Source of the DNA: an uncultured Bacillota bacterium
Lineage (GTDB): Bacteria > Bacillota_I > Bacilli_A > Erysipelotrichales > Coprobacillaceae
DNA length: 36,334 nucleotides
Direction of reading: 5' to 3'
Assembly: GCA_949290865.1 (NCBI GenBank)
Contig: CASETM010000096.1
Coordinates: 1-36,334, forward strand
In this document: positions 1 to 9,376 of the stretch, piece after piece
How the letters are laid out: each line of letters begins with the position of its first letter
Numbering within the stretch: position 1 is the first letter of the stretch
Program-made: the position numbers and the translations under genes
Notes under the pieces: model-generated
The model's database searches: none
Told to the model about the DNA's origin: nothing
What the model saw: the letters and a program-made list of their open reading frames with translations, nothing else

Positions 1-57
1 CGTTATAATTATTTTCATAATTAGATTGTTTTGTGGTTATCATGATCTAATTATATC

Positions 58-105
58 AAAAAAGACAATGCCTATCAGTATAATACTGACAGCATTGTCT
101 TTTTT
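58..105 (-). terminator. Intrinsic terminator of the pyruvate formate-lyase operon
   Basis: GACAATGC at 64-71 pairs with GCATTGTC at 92-99. The stem is extended by A/T runs on both sides, and an inner TCAGTA/TACTGA stem caps it. On the minus strand the hairpin runs into a T-tract about 50 bases after the stop of the 80-aa glycyl-radical gene. The flanking A and T runs make it potentially bidirectional. Confidence 0.85.
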
Positions 106-151
106 TAGGCCTGTATTAATGTTTTATTTCGTTACAGCCCCTTTTAAATAA

Positions 152-394
152 TTACATAGATTCGTGGAAAGTTCTTGAAATGACATCATCCTGCTGTTCT
201 TTTGTTAATTTAACAAAGTTTACAGCATATCCAGAAACACGAATTGTTAACTGTGGATATTTTTCTGGATGTTTTTGTGCATCAATTAAAGTTTCTCTGT
301 TTAAAACGTTAACATTTAAATGATGTCCACCTTTTTCTGCATAAGCATCTAACATTCCTACTAAGTTATCTACTTGTTGTTCACTTGTAGCCAT
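152..394 (-). CDS. Stand-alone glycyl-radical domain protein (GrcA/YfiD-like C-terminal piece of pyruvate formate-lyase)
   Basis: This 80-residue protein corresponds to the C-terminal domain of pyruvate formate-lyase. It contains the glycyl-radical fingerprint RVSGYAV at 52-58 (radical Gly55), preceded by [13 protein letters not shown] and PEKYPQLT and followed by LTKEQQ and the RTF C-terminal motif, all as in full-length PFL. In known systems a PFL activase (radical SAM) installs the radical on this glycine. YfiD of E. coli is a separate protein of this type that repairs cleaved PFL. Here the main PFL gene upstream lacks the domain, so this protein is probably an obligatory partner rather than a spare part (inference). 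A strong AAGGAGAG ribosome site lies just ahead of the ATG. It is the last gene of a three-gene operon and is followed by a terminator. No activase gene is visible in the window. Confidence 0.9.
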   Translation of the reverse strand: MATSEQQVDNLVGMLDAYAEKGGHHLNVNVLNRETLIDAQKHPEKYPQLTIRVSGYAVNFVKLTKEQQDDVISRTFHESM

Positions 395-411
395 AATAAT
401 CTCTCCTTTTC

Positions 412-618
412 TTAATATAAATCGTCATCTTCCATTGGAAGGTTAGGAATCTTACAGCATGTATCGCCTAAATCGCAATCCATCTGCTGCTGAATTTTCA
501 CTTCTTCCATTTCAATAGAAGTTTCATCATTGACTGTCACATTAATATGTCCTGACCCTTGTGCCATATGACCATCTAACATGGCAATCAAGGCATCAAT
601 TTCTTTTTGATCTGCCAT
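412..618 (-). CDS. Small cysteine-containing protein resembling a degenerate glycyl-radical domain
   Basis: The protein has 68 residues. Residues 5-36 ([13 protein letters not shown], then [16 protein letters not shown]) align with the start of the neighbouring 80-aa glycyl-radical domain ([13 protein letters not shown], then [17 protein letters not shown]). After that the similarity ends: the RVSGYAV radical loop is missing, replaced by an acidic tail with Cys48, Cys54, Cys55 and a terminal MEDDDLY. The ATG lies two bases after the stop of the PFL body, with AAAGGTG as ribosome site, so translation is probably coupled. It cannot carry a glycyl radical. A structural subunit, an activase-docking decoy or a metal/redox site are possible, but none is shown by the sequence. 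It could also be a decaying duplicate, although its intact frame and good ribosome site argue against that. Confidence 0.75.
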   Translation of the reverse strand: MADQKEIDALIAMLDGHMAQGSGHINVTVNDETSIEMEEVKIQQQMDCDLGDTCCKIPNLPMEDDDLY

Positions 619-620
619 TA

Positions 621-2684
621 TTATTCACCTTTGATTGATTCGATATCTAATTCTCCAGAGAATACTTCTAAGTCTTTTCCTAATGCATTAGGAATAACTG
701 TAAATGTGTTTGAGATACCATCTTGAGCATCTTTGAATGGTAATTTAGCAACTGAAGATAATGAAGAAATTGCTCCATGACTATCTCTACCATGCATTGG
801 GTTAGCACCTGGTGCAAATGGCTGACCAGCTTTTCTTCCATCTGGAGTATTTCCTGTTGCTTTACCATAAACAACGTTTGAAGTAATTGTTAAGATAGAT
901 GTTGTTGGATATGAATCTCTGTAAGTATGATGAGAACGAACCATAGCCATGAAAGTTTCTACTAACCATGTTGCGATTTCATCTACTCTATCATCATCGT
1001 TACCATATTTAGGGAAATCACCTTCAACTTCGTAATCAACAACGATACCATCTTCATCTCTGATACATTTTACTTTTGCATATTTGATAGCTGATAATGA
1101 GTCAGCAACAACTGATAAACCAGCGATACCTGTAGCGAAATATCTTCTTACTTCTCTATCATGTAATGCCATCTGAATTCTTTCATAAGCATATTTGTCA
1201 TGCATATAGTGGATGATATTTAAGGCATTAACATAAACTTTTGCTAACCATTGCATCATATCAACATATTTAGATACAACATCATCGTAATCTAAATAGT
1301 CACCTTCAACTGGACGGTATTTTGGTCCAACCTGTTTTTTAGTCTTTTCATCAACACCACCGTTGATTGCATATAATAAACATTTAGCCAGGTTTGCACG
1401 AGCTCCGAAGAACTGCATTTCTTTACCAACTCTCATTGATGATACACAGCATGCAATTGCATAGTCATCACCATGAGTGACTCTCATTAAGTCATCATTT
1501 TCATATTGAATTGATGAAGTTTCGATAGAAAGTTTTGCACAGAAAGCTTTAAAGTTTTTAGGTAAACGAGTTGACCATAAAACTGTTAAGTTTGGTTCAG
1601 GTGCAGCACCTAAGTTTTGTAATGTATGCAGGTATCTGAATGATGTCTTAGTAACCATATGTCTACCGTCAACACCTACACCACCAATTGATTCAGTAAC
1701 CCAAGTTGGATCACCAGCGAAAATAGAATTATATTCTGGAGTTCTTGCGAATTTAACAATTCTTAATTTCATAATGAAATGATCGATAAATTCCTGGATC
1801 TGTTCTTCAGTAAATACACCATTTTTTAAGTCTCTTTCTACATAAATATCAATGAATGTAGAAGTACGTCCTAATGACATTGCAGCACCGTTTTGTTCTT
1901 TAACAGCACCTAAATATCCAAAATAAGTCCATTGGATAGCTTCTTGCGCATTTTTAGCAGGTTTAGAAATGTCACAACCATATTTAGCTGCCATTTCTTT
2001 TAATTCACCTAAAGCTCTGATTTGTTCAGATAATTCTTCACGTAACTGGATAACTTTTGAAGTCATTCTTGTCTGTGAAGTTGCTAACTGATTTTTCTTA
2101 TCTTCAATTAACTTATCAACACCGTATAAAGCAACTCTTCTGTAGTCACCAATAATACGTCCACGTCCATAACCATCAGGTAATCCTGTAATAACGTGTG
2201 AAGAACGGCAAGCTCTGATTTCTGGTGTGTAAACATCGAATACACCTTGATTATGAGTTTTTCTGTATTCTCTGAAAATATAAGAAATTTCTGGATCTAC
2301 TTTGTATCCATTTGTTTCACATGCCTGTTCAGCAATACGAATTCCACCAAATGGCTGTAAAGATCTTTTGAATGGTTTGTCAGTCTGAACACCAACGATT
2401 TTTTCTTTAGATCTGTCTAAATATCCAGCATCATGTGAAGTTAAAGTAGATACGACTTTCGTATCCATATCCCAAACTCCACCTCTTTCTCTTTCTTCTT
2501 TTGTTAATTCCATAACTTGTGCCCATAAGTCTTTTGTGTCTTGAGTTGGCCCAGCTAAGAAAGAGTCATCTCCATCATATGGAGTGTAATTCAATTGGAT
2601 AAAGTCTCTTAAGTTTACTTCTTTATTCCATTTTCCTGCCTGGAATCCTTCCCAGGCGTCATTCCATTTTTCTTTGAAAGTCAT
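621..2684 (-). CDS. pflB: Pyruvate formate-lyase catalytic body lacking the glycyl-radical domain
   Basis: Pyruvate formate-lyase converts pyruvate and CoA to acetyl-CoA and formate in anaerobic metabolism. The catalytic cysteine pair is visible as IACCVSSM (Cys412, Cys413), and typical PFL stretches include [23 protein letters not shown] and the substrate-loop region [20 protein letters not shown]. The protein stops at residue 687, soon after [20 protein letters not shown], where E. coli-type PFL (about 760 aa) would continue into the linker and radical domain. Gly-radical functions are instead encoded 3' by the 80-aa gene. This is not a simple frameshift: each downstream piece has its own ATG and ribosome site, and an extra gene lies between. 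The start is preceded by GGGGGAAAG. An extended -10 promoter (TG-A-TATAAT) lies 34 bases upstream of the ATG. Confidence 0.95.
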   Translation of the reverse strand: MTFKEKWNDAWEGFQAGKWNKEVNLRDFIQLNYTPYDGDDSFLAGPTQDTKDLWAQVMELTKEERERGGVWDMDTKVVSTLTSHDAGYLDRSKEKIVGVQTDKPFKRSLQPFGGIRIAEQACETNGYKVDPEISYIFREYRKTHNQGVFDVYTPEIRACRSSHVITGLPDGYGRGRIIGDYRRVALYGVDKLIEDKKNQLATSQTRMTSKVIQLREELSEQIRALGELKEMAAKYGCDISKPAKNAQEAIQWTYFGYLGAVKEQNGAAMSLGRTSTFIDIYVERDLKNGVFTEEQIQEFIDHFIMKLRIVKFARTPEYNSIFAGDPTWVTESIGGVGVDGRHMVTKTSFRYLHTLQNLGAAPEPNLTVLWSTRLPKNFKAFCAKLSIETSSIQYENDDLMRVTHGDDYAIACCVSSMRVGKEMQFFGARANLAKCLLYAINGGVDEKTKKQVGPKYRPVEGDYLDYDDVVSKYVDMMQWLAKVYVNALNIIHYMHDKYAYERIQMALHDREVRRYFATGIAGLSVVADSLSAIKYAKVKCIRDEDGIVVDYEVEGDFPKYGNDDDRVDEIATWLVETFMAMVRSHHTYRDSYPTTSILTITSNVVYGKATGNTPDGRKAGQPFAPGANPMHGRDSHGAISSLSSVAKLPFKDAQDGISNTFTVIPNALGKDLEVFSGELDIESIKGE

Positions 2685-2717
2685 TTTCTTTCCCCCTGTA
2701 CATAATTATTCGCCAAT

Positions 2718-2746
2718 ATTATATCACTTGCCATTTACTTAAACAA
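2718..2746 (-). promoter_or_regulatory. Promoter of the pfl operon
   Basis: On the minus strand TTGTTT (2746-2741) is followed by a 17-base spacer and TATAAT (2723-2718). The spacer ends in TGA, giving an extended -10. It sits 34 bases before the PFL start codon. Confidence 0.65.
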
Positions 2747-2923
2747 TGATAATCTTGCATAAAATATAGTTTTTCATTCCTAATCTGTCTATGCATTAAT
2801 ACTATACCAACTTCATCATTTGAAATCTAATCATTTGCTCATTTCATGAATTATTTTTATTTCTACTAGATTTTTACATAGAATTATTATATATTAATAA
2901 TAACGTTTTAAGGAGGCGTTTTC

Positions 2924-3607
2924 ATGAGCCAAACAAAGAATTTTATCGATGAAATCGAAAACACAAAAAAACAGCTGATAGCTATAATAAATAGCACTGT
3001 TGAAGAACAATCACTGCAGCTGAATTCACAACTAATTCAAAACCTGGCAACACACCTTGCTGTTGCCTTGATCAGACTCAAAACAAACAGCTATATTCCT
3101 TTAAGTCAAGGACAGATCAGCTATTACAAAAATAATGAAAATTACATGCTTGCTTCAACTTTATGTCAAGAAATAGCCTCTCACTTTGATGTTCAGTTTC
3201 CCGAATCAGAACAGGCTTTAATTTCCATGTACTTATCAAAAGTGAAAGTTCTTGATGTTGAATTCAATTCCAGCCTGGATCTGCTGGATAATGACATTCT
3301 CGTCATCCTGGAAAACACCGTTAACAGTATTGCCATCAAGCATGATCAGGATTTTCGCAACGATGACAAATTGTTAACCGCCTTAGGCTTGCATCTTTCC
3401 CCAGCCATTGACAGACTATTAAACGATGATCAAATCGACAATCCGCTTTTGGATAAAATAAAAGCAAGATACCCTAACGCCTATGATATGGCACAGATTT
3501 TAAATGACGTTGTTGAAAATGTATATCATAATCGTTTTACCGATGAAGAAGCTGCTTATTTCGCATTACATTTTGCTTTAGCAATGAAACATAATAAAAA
3601 AAGGTAA
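2924..3607 (+). CDS. Solo dual-PRD protein (PTS regulation domains without an effector domain)
   Basis: The 227-residue protein is built from two PRD-like modules, the phosphorylation-controlled domains of BglG/LicT antiterminators and LicR/MtlR activators. PRD1 shows LATHLAVALIRL (His44) and PRD2 shows GLHLSPAIDRL (His157) and YFALHFALAM (His216). The position expected to hold the second PRD1 histidine (ISMYLSKVKV) has Tyr103. There is no N-terminal RNA-binding CAT domain, no HTH and no EIIA/EIIB domain. AAGGAGGCG immediately precedes the ATG, so the start is firm and a missing N-terminus is unlikely. It is divergent from the pfl operon. It may sense PTS flux and act through a protein partner (inference); its target is unknown. 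Confidence 0.75.
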   Translation: MSQTKNFIDEIENTKKQLIAIINSTVEEQSLQLNSQLIQNLATHLAVALIRLKTNSYIPLSQGQISYYKNNENYMLASTLCQEIASHFDVQFPESEQALISMYLSKVKVLDVEFNSSLDLLDNDILVILENTVNSIAIKHDQDFRNDDKLLTALGLHLSPAIDRLLNDDQIDNPLLDKIKARYPNAYDMAQILNDVVENVYHNRFTDEEAAYFALHFALAMKHNKKR

Positions 3608-3626
3608 ATTCGTTTTACCTTTTTTC
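3596..3626. terminator. Bidirectional terminator between the PRD gene and deoC
   Basis: GGTAAA (3603-3608) pairs with TTTACC (3614-3619), flanked by runs of A and T. The hairpin overlaps the stop codons of both converging genes. Confidence 0.8.
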
Positions 3627-4262
3627 TTTTATCAGCTCACATCCAGCACTAGTACCGATTCGCTCAGCTCCAGCAGCAACAATTTTTACCATATCTTCAT
3701 ATGTTCTGACACCACCAGCAGCCTTGACTTTCATTTTATCCTGAACCGTTGCTTTCATCAGCTGAACATCTTCAACAGTTGCTCCTCTGATTGAAAAGCC
3801 TGTGCTCGTTTTCACAAAATCCGCTTTTGCTTCCAGACAAAGCTGACAGCCTCTAACAATTTCTTCTTTACTCAACAGACATGTTTCCAGTATAACCTTG
3901 ACCGTTTTCCCGTTAGCCGCTTTGACGACCGCTTTAATATCATTAACAACAGTTTTATCATCACCGTCTTTTAAAGCACCAATATTGATGACCATATCAA
4001 TTTCATCAGCCCCGTTACTGATTGCATCTGCCGTTTCAAAAGCTTTAACAGCTGTAGTATTGGCACCTAAAGGAAAACCAACGACCGTACAAACCTTGAC
4101 ATCACTGTCTTTTAAATACTGCGCAGCATAATGAACATAGCAAGGATGTATACATACTGATGCAAAATCATAGGCCCTGGCCTCATCAAGAACTCTTGTA
4201 ATATCCGCCTTTCTGGCATCAGCTTTTAAGATCGTATGATCGATCATCTTATGATATTTCAT
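3615..4262 (-). CDS. deoC: Deoxyribose-phosphate aldolase
   Basis: The enzyme cleaves 2-deoxyribose 5-phosphate to acetaldehyde and glyceraldehyde 3-phosphate in deoxynucleoside catabolism. The class I aldolase signature is complete: DEIDMV with Asp89, the Schiff-base lysine in FVKTSTGFS (Lys151) and the relay lysine in [10 protein letters not shown] (Lys180). The length, 215 aa from the chosen start, is normal for bacterial DeoC. The ATG at 4262 was chosen because GGAGAAGAGG lies ahead of it; an in-frame ATG at 4280 has no ribosome site. The gene overlaps the 3' end of the murE-like gene by 14 bases and is the last gene of that operon. Confidence 0.95.
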   Translation of the reverse strand: MKYHKMIDHTILKADARKADITRVLDEARAYDFASVCIHPCYVHYAAQYLKDSDVKVCTVVGFPLGANTTAVKAFETADAISNGADEIDMVINIGALKDGDDKTVVNDIKAVVKAANGKTVKVILETCLLSKEEIVRGCQLCLEAKADFVKTSTGFSIRGATVEDVQLMKATVQDKMKVKAAGGVRTYEDMVKIVAAGAERIGTSAGCELIKEKR

Positions 4263-5706
4263 CTTCCTCTTCTCCTTCATAAATTCTTTTCATCGCCTGA
4301 ATGGCAATTTCCTTGTCGCCAGGATAATATTCCTGACCCACTTCTAAAGAGATGAATTTTTCCTGTCCTTTTCCTAAAAGCAAGACAATATCACCAGGGC
4401 AGGCCTGTTCAATCGCCTGTTCCACCGCAATTTCTCTTTTGGGAATGATAATACTTGGAATATCTGTTATTTCTTCCTGTATTTCTTGACAGATTTCTTC
4501 AACGTTGCCACCTCTGTTATCAACTTCTGTCAAGATTGCATGATCAAGATACTGATTAGCCAGCTTCCCCAACGCTCTTCTACGTTTGATGTGTCTTTTA
4601 CAAGGCGCCCCTAAAACAGCAATGATCTTACCTTTTGCGACCTGATGAACAAATTCAAACACTTTTTTATGATCGCGGGTATGCTGACAGTAGTCAACGA
4701 TGATCGTAATCTTATGATCATTGGGAATCAATTCCATTCTTCCTGAAATAGGTTCAAGATGATTGATCGCATCAACGATCATCCGATCATCAAATCCTAA
4801 TCCTATCAAAACCCCTACCGTTGCCAAGACATTATAAATATTAAATTGCGTGATGATCGGACAGTCAACATGATAGACATTGCCTTTAAGCTGCAGATCA
4901 AATTCACTATGATCGATAGACAGTTTAATATTTTTGGCCATGATCTCACTTTCATTTTCGATACCATAGCTGATCGTTCTTGCTTTGGTGGCCTTTTTGA
5001 ATTCTTCATAAACCGCTTCATCTTTATTCAAAACTGCCAGAGAATGGCTGGAAAGCATTTCAAACAGTTTTCTTTTACTTTCGATATATTTCTCAATGGT
5101 TCCATGAAAATCAAGATGTTCTTCACCAACATTAGTCAAAACAGCCGTATTAAAATCAACACCGTCGATCCTTTTTAACGCCAGACCATGACTGCTGGCT
5201 TCCATAGCCACCACTTTAATACCTCTTTTTACCATATCTGCCATTTTTGACTGTACATAAATAGTTTCCGGAGTCGTATAAGGACACTGTTCCTTGACAC
5301 TGTCATACTCTAAAGAAATCGTGCCGATATAGGCAGCCTTGCAGTAATGATCCATGATCTTTTTGACCATTGAAGCGACCACTGTTTTCCCACTTGTTCC
5401 CGTCACAGCAATCGTATGCATCTTTTTGCTGGGATAATCATAAAAGATATTTGAAACCCTGTTCAGCTCATCCAACGGATCAGCAACCTGGATATAAATG
5501 ATCCCATCTTTATGTTCCAGCTCTTTAGAATGCACGATGACCTTGGCACCCTGAAAGATTGCATCGTTTACATAGCGATGACCATCAACGCTCAATCCTT
5601 CGATACAGAAGAAAATCGAATAAGGTTTCACATAGCGAGAATCACTATGAATCGAATAGATTTTCATATCATTATCAATATCAAATAATTCATTTAATCT
5701 TTTCAT
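4249..5706 (-). CDS. MurE-like Mur ligase (UDP-MurNAc-peptide ligase family), divergent
   Basis: The 485-aa protein has the three-domain plan of MurE. The ATP loop is TGTSGKT at 102-108, followed by AMEASSHGL, the metal-binding [12 protein letters not shown], the carbamylated-lysine region SKRKLF, FNIYNV and ISGRMELI. Two motifs differ from canonical MurE. The usual VDYAHTPD is VDYCQHTRD, and the DNPR-type amino-acid selectivity motif is replaced by [11 protein letters not shown]-dependent ligation of an amino acid to a UDP-MurNAc peptide is therefore likely, but neither the amino acid added nor a role as the main cell-wall MurE can be taken for granted. The ATG directly follows the mtaB stop codon (TAGATG), so the two genes are probably translationally coupled. 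Confidence 0.8.
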   Translation of the reverse strand: MKRLNELFDIDNDMKIYSIHSDSRYVKPYSIFFCIEGLSVDGHRYVNDAIFQGAKVIVHSKELEHKDGIIYIQVADPLDELNRVSNIFYDYPSKKMHTIAVTGTSGKTVVASMVKKIMDHYCKAAYIGTISLEYDSVKEQCPYTTPETIYVQSKMADMVKRGIKVVAMEASSHGLALKRIDGVDFNTAVLTNVGEEHLDFHGTIEKYIESKRKLFEMLSSHSLAVLNKDEAVYEEFKKATKARTISYGIENESEIMAKNIKLSIDHSEFDLQLKGNVYHVDCPIITQFNIYNVLATVGVLIGLGFDDRMIVDAINHLEPISGRMELIPNDHKITIIVDYCQHTRDHKKVFEFVHQVAKGKIIAVLGAPCKRHIKRRRALGKLANQYLDHAILTEVDNRGGNVEEICQEIQEEITDIPSIIIPKREIAVEQAIEQACPGDIVLLLGKGQEKFISLEVGQEYYPGDKEIAIQAMKRIYEGEEEDEIS

Positions 5707-6990
5707 CTAAATCACTCTTCCAGTTAAGACATCATCATATGAATCAATTATAACATTCTTTATTTGCCCTATCAAACTGTCATCACTTTTCACTTTGATC
5801 AGCAGATAATTATCACCATGACCAACATAATAGCCATCTTCTGCTTTTTCAAACAGCACTCTTAACACCTTGCCAATCTGACTTTTGGCATAGGCATCAT
5901 GCAGTTCATGAGACAGGGCAATGAGACGATTGACACGTTCATGTTTGACTTTTTCATCAATCTGATCTTTCATCTTAGCTGCTGGTGTTCCCTTTCGCGG
6001 TGAATAAGGGAAAACATGAAGCTGAGTAAATCCGACTTTTTGAATAAAATCATATGTTTTTTCAAATTCTTCTTCACTTTCGCCAGGAAAACCAACGATC
6101 ACATCAGTCGTAAAAACGATATCTGGAATTTTTTCTCTGATCAGCTGCAGCTTATCAAAATAACTTTGACAGTTGTATTTGCGGTTCATACGCTTTAATG
6201 TTTCATCACAGCCAGACTGCAAAGGCACATGCAGATGATCAACAATGACTTGGGAAGAAGCAATCAAATCGATCATCTTTTCTGGAATCTGACTTGTTTC
6301 AATCGAAGAAATACGTAAACGTTTCAGTCCTTCGATCTTTGTCAAATCAACCAGCAAATCATAAAAACCATAATGATCAAGATCTTCCCCATAGCCTGCC
6401 GTATGAATTCCGGTCAGTACAATTTCATAATAACCCTGCTGTACCAGTTCTCGGGCCTGATTCAAAACACTTTCAGGATTTCTGGAACGAACCCTGCCTC
6501 TGGCATAGGGAATAATGCAGTATGAACAGAAATTATTGCAGCCATCCTGAATTTTCAAAAACGCACGGGTATTGGAAAAATGATCGATGTTCAGATCTTC
6601 AAAAGTTCTGAGCTTCATGACATCGCGCACTTTCACAATTCTTTGTCCATTTTGACGATACTGTTCAACCAGATCGACGATTTCATGACGAAACTGCGTT
6701 CCCAATATCACACTGACGCCATCAATGGCTTCGATTTCTTCAGGCGCCACCTGTGAATAGCAGCCCACGACGCAAATGACCGCATCGGGATTTTTTCTGA
6801 TGGCTTTTCTGATCATCTGACGTGATTTACTGTCACCGGTATTGGTGACCGTACATGTATTGATCACATAGACATCCGCCTGTTCTTTAAATGATACCTC
6901 TTCATAGCCTCTTTGTTCAAACAGTCTTAACATGGCTTGAGATTCATATGTATTGACTTTACATCCTAATGTATGAATAGCAACTTTCAT
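5707..6990 (-). CDS. mtaB: tRNA t6A37 methylthiotransferase
   Basis: MtaB adds a methylthio group to N6-threonylcarbamoyladenosine at tRNA position 37. The 427-aa sequence has the methylthiotransferase layout. The N-terminal cluster cysteines are Cys10 (HTLGCKVN), Cys46 (INTCTVT) and Cys77 (VVGCYSQ). The radical-SAM CxxxCxxC is CNNFCSYC at 151-158. A TRAM-like C-terminal portion is recognisable around GKVLRVLFEK. The start is preceded by TAGGTGAAG. It lies between the unknown 247-aa gene and murE-like in a tight minus-strand operon. Confidence 0.95.
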   Translation of the reverse strand: MKVAIHTLGCKVNTYESQAMLRLFEQRGYEEVSFKEQADVYVINTCTVTNTGDSKSRQMIRKAIRKNPDAVICVVGCYSQVAPEEIEAIDGVSVILGTQFRHEIVDLVEQYRQNGQRIVKVRDVMKLRTFEDLNIDHFSNTRAFLKIQDGCNNFCSYCIIPYARGRVRSRNPESVLNQARELVQQGYYEIVLTGIHTAGYGEDLDHYGFYDLLVDLTKIEGLKRLRISSIETSQIPEKMIDLIASSQVIVDHLHVPLQSGCDETLKRMNRKYNCQSYFDKLQLIREKIPDIVFTTDVIVGFPGESEEEFEKTYDFIQKVGFTQLHVFPYSPRKGTPAAKMKDQIDEKVKHERVNRLIALSHELHDAYAKSQIGKVLRVLFEKAEDGYYVGHGDNYLLIKVKSDDSLIGQIKNVIIDSYDDVLTGRVI

Positions 6991-6998
6991 AACTTCAC

Positions 6999-7742
6999 CT
7001 ACTTCAATTTCTTTTTGATCTTTTTATATGTTTTTTCTTTGATATAGCCTTCTTGCCACAGTCGCTCAAGAAAGGCTTCTTTATCCTGACAGAAAATCTC
7101 GATCAGTTCAAACACTTTGATCAGATCGATATTCCCCTGATAGTATTTATCACACAGACAGATTTCATCATGGAGTTTATATTCCTGTTTATAGAAAATA
7201 AAAATTTTTTTAAACTCATCATGATAAAAATAATAATAATCTTCATCTTCTCCTAAAGGATGACACGATGAAAAAGCCGCAATCATCGGTTTATAGCCAT
7301 ATAATTCAAAAGGTTTATCAATCTCACGAGGATACTCTCTGATATAGAGCTGATGCTGTTTTAAGACCAGCATCATATAATTATGACAATAGCGTTCATT
7401 GATGAACTGTTCTAAATAAGGTATGTAAATTTCCTGAAAATGTTTCAGTTCTTTTAAAACTTCTTCCAGTTCACCATTAAAGATCTGCTGTTTCTCTTCA
7501 TAATTGAGATATTTTAAAACATCCTGCGTTTCATGATAAAACTGATAATAGATATTATCGATCCGGTTTTTATTTTCGATACCATGAAAAATAATTTCAT
7601 ATTTCAGCAAATCCTCAACCGATTTGATCTGACAGTCAAAGCCGTCGGCTTTGATGATATCTTTATGTTCCATCATTTCATGATATAACTGACTTTTATT
7701 GTATGGCAGATCATAGCCATATTTCTTCAACAGCTTTAACAT
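6999..7742 (-). CDS. Protein of unknown function in the rsmE-mtaB operon
   Basis: This 247-aa soluble protein was not recognised. It is rich in Tyr, Glu, Lys and Phe, and has no signal peptide or transmembrane segment. It is largely helical-looking and has a very basic C-terminus (KTYKKIKKKLK). Its ATG overlaps the rsmE stop region by seven bases, and AGAGGTGG precedes it, so it is a genuine translated gene coupled to rsmE. It may be a lineage-specific partner of the RNA-modification genes, but that rests on position alone. Confidence 0.7.
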   Translation of the reverse strand: MLKLLKKYGYDLPYNKSQLYHEMMEHKDIIKADGFDCQIKSVEDLLKYEIIFHGIENKNRIDNIYYQFYHETQDVLKYLNYEEKQQIFNGELEEVLKELKHFQEIYIPYLEQFINERYCHNYMMLVLKQHQLYIREYPREIDKPFELYGYKPMIAAFSSCHPLGEDEDYYYFYHDEFKKIFIFYKQEYKLHDEICLCDKYYQGNIDLIKVFELIEIFCQDKEAFLERLWQEGYIKEKTYKKIKKKLK

Positions 7743-8479
7743 TTTGCCACCTCTCTAGAATAACCAATGACACTTAACAGATACAATGGTGCTGTCTCAC
7801 TGCGCAGGATCCTTTTCCCTAAAGAACAGCATTTGACACCAAGTGCATTAAGTTCCTTAATTTCTGATTCTTCAAAACCGCCTTCACAGCCAACGATCAC
7901 CACGATATGCTGACCACTTTGCAGCTGTTGCAGGCTTTCATATAGCTGACCATGGTGTTGACTTTTAGCAGTTTCTTCATAAGCAACCAGATTAACATCT
8001 CCCAAACAAGAACCAATATCTTTGATAGTTACGATTCCTTTGATATCAGGAATACGATTACGCCCCGACTGTTCACTGGCCTCTTTAAGTATTTTGTGAT
8101 AGCGCGGCAGTTTTTTAGCAAACTTATCTTTCGTCATCTTAACCACACAGCGCTTGCTTTGCAAGGCAATAATATGGCTCACCCCCAGCTCACAGGCTTT
8201 CTGTAAGACCAGTTCAAACTTGTCACCTTTAGGCAAAGCGTAGATCAGTGTCACTTCGACATCCAGTTCATTATCGATATCCAGGGCCTTTTCAGCTTTG
8301 ATCATGCCCTGCTGAATATCTGCGATCGTACAAAGATATTGGATATGGTTCGTATCGATACAGATGATCGTATCACCGTTATGATACCTCATCACATTTT
8401 TTAGATGATGCTGATCATGTTCCTCTAAGATAAACTGCTTTTCTGGCATTAACAGCTCATTAACAAAATATTTCTGCAT
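7736..8479 (-). CDS. rsmE: 16S rRNA (uracil-1498 N3) methyltransferase
   Basis: RsmE methylates U1498 of 16S rRNA in the assembled small subunit. It is a SPOUT methyltransferase: the C-terminal knot carries IVGCEGGF (family form GPEGGF) and the diagnostic LRSETAPLYLLS near the end. The N-terminal PUA-like part includes HHLKNVMR. GAGGTG at 8488-8483 is the ribosome site, so ATG 8479 (247 aa) is preferred over an in-frame GTG at 8488 that lies inside that site. It starts the downstream operon of minus-strand genes. Confidence 0.93.
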   Translation of the reverse strand: MQKYFVNELLMPEKQFILEEHDQHHLKNVMRYHNGDTIICIDTNHIQYLCTIADIQQGMIKAEKALDIDNELDVEVTLIYALPKGDKFELVLQKACELGVSHIIALQSKRCVVKMTKDKFAKKLPRYHKILKEASEQSGRNRIPDIKGIVTIKDIGSCLGDVNLVAYEETAKSQHHGQLYESLQQLQSGQHIVVIVGCEGGFEESEIKELNALGVKCCSLGKRILRSETAPLYLLSVIGYSREVAKC

Positions 8480-8539
8480 AATGGTCACCTCGTTTTATCA
8501 TTTTATCATATTTTTACAATTCTTAAAGAAAAACCACTT

Positions 8540-9313
8540 TCACAAATGAAAATGGTCAATGATTTCATCAATCTTCCTGTATAATCTATCATGTTTATAA
8601 ACGATCTGTCTATCTTCTTTTTCAAAAATGACATTCAGACAATGCCCCAGATAAAAAATACAGGAAAGGACATACATCGATAAATACAGGGCAAACAGCA
8701 CTCCAAAAGACCCATAAAATCTTTCATAAGATGTAAAATGATCGATATACCATAAAAACAGATACCCCATCATGATGATTGCCCCACTGACCGCACCAGC
8801 ACCAATGATGCCATAATACCATCTCTTCTTTTCAAATGACAATAAGCGATAAAACAGATAAAAGACTACAAACACCAGTAAAAAAGTCAAAGAGTAAAGC
8901 TGAAACAGCCGAAAAACGATACCCACGACAAACAGACAGATCATAAAAAAAAGAAACGAAAAAAATGCCTTGATCCTAACGATCCATAAAGAAAGTTCAT
9001 ACTTCTCTTCTTTCATCATCAGCAGCATAAACGAATAAAACACCTTACTGGAAATAAATCCAGCAAACAGAAAAGAAGAAATCATCGTTACCATATTTTC
9101 CTGCTGCTGACCAGAGAGATAATCCAGATAGCCATTTATAAAAGCATCAGGCAGCAGCTGATAAAAAAAAGCAAAAACCGGCTTATCCATATAAAAATAA
9201 TAGATTATCAGCATCACTGGCATAACTGCTAAAAGCAGACAGTAGCTTAATGAATAACGAAACAGCGCTCCTTCATAACTGAAATATTTTTCTTTTAATC
9301 GTATGAACTTCAT
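8540..9313 (-). CDS. YihY/BrkB-like multi-pass membrane protein
   Basis: The 257-aa protein has about six hydrophobic segments. Its C-terminal pattern, YGSFGVLFALYLSMYV followed by FYLGHCLNV, matches the YihY/virulence factor BrkB family. The family's substrate is not established, and older RNase BN labels are incorrect. No clear ribosome site is seen before ATG 9313. It lies between clpB and rsmE on the same strand, with a terminator separating it from clpB. Confidence 0.75.
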   Translation of the reverse strand: MKFIRLKEKYFSYEGALFRYSLSYCLLLAVMPVMLIIYYFYMDKPVFAFFYQLLPDAFINGYLDYLSGQQQENMVTMISSFLFAGFISSKVFYSFMLLMMKEEKYELSLWIVRIKAFFSFLFFMICLFVVGIVFRLFQLYSLTFLLVFVVFYLFYRLLSFEKKRWYYGIIGAGAVSGAIIMMGYLFLWYIDHFTSYERFYGSFGVLFALYLSMYVLSCIFYLGHCLNVIFEKEDRQIVYKHDRLYRKIDEIIDHFHL

Positions 9314-9349
9314 ATCTTTATGATATCCAAATCAATCGTTCACATACAA

Positions 9350-9376
9350 AAAAAGAAGCTATTTCTAGCTTCTTAA
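9350..9376 (-). terminator. Terminator of clpB
   Basis: AAGAAGCTA and its partner TAGCTTCTT (9353-9374) form a stem that includes the clpB stop codon. On the minus strand it is followed by a run of Ts. Confidence 0.8.

Noticed and set aside
1-43. Possible start of a minus-strand gene (ATG at 43-41) leaving the window
   Set aside because: Only 14 codons are visible, and there is no ribosome site; the TATAAT lies too close to the ATG for a normal leader. Cannot be supported.
412-2684. Frameshifted full-length PFL
   Set aside because: The downstream pieces have their own ATGs and ribosome sites, and the middle gene duplicates part of the radical domain, so a single indel cannot restore a normal PFL.
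4846-5178. Plus-strand 110-aa frame within the murE-like gene
   Set aside because: Antisense to a conserved Mur ligase and without a ribosome site.
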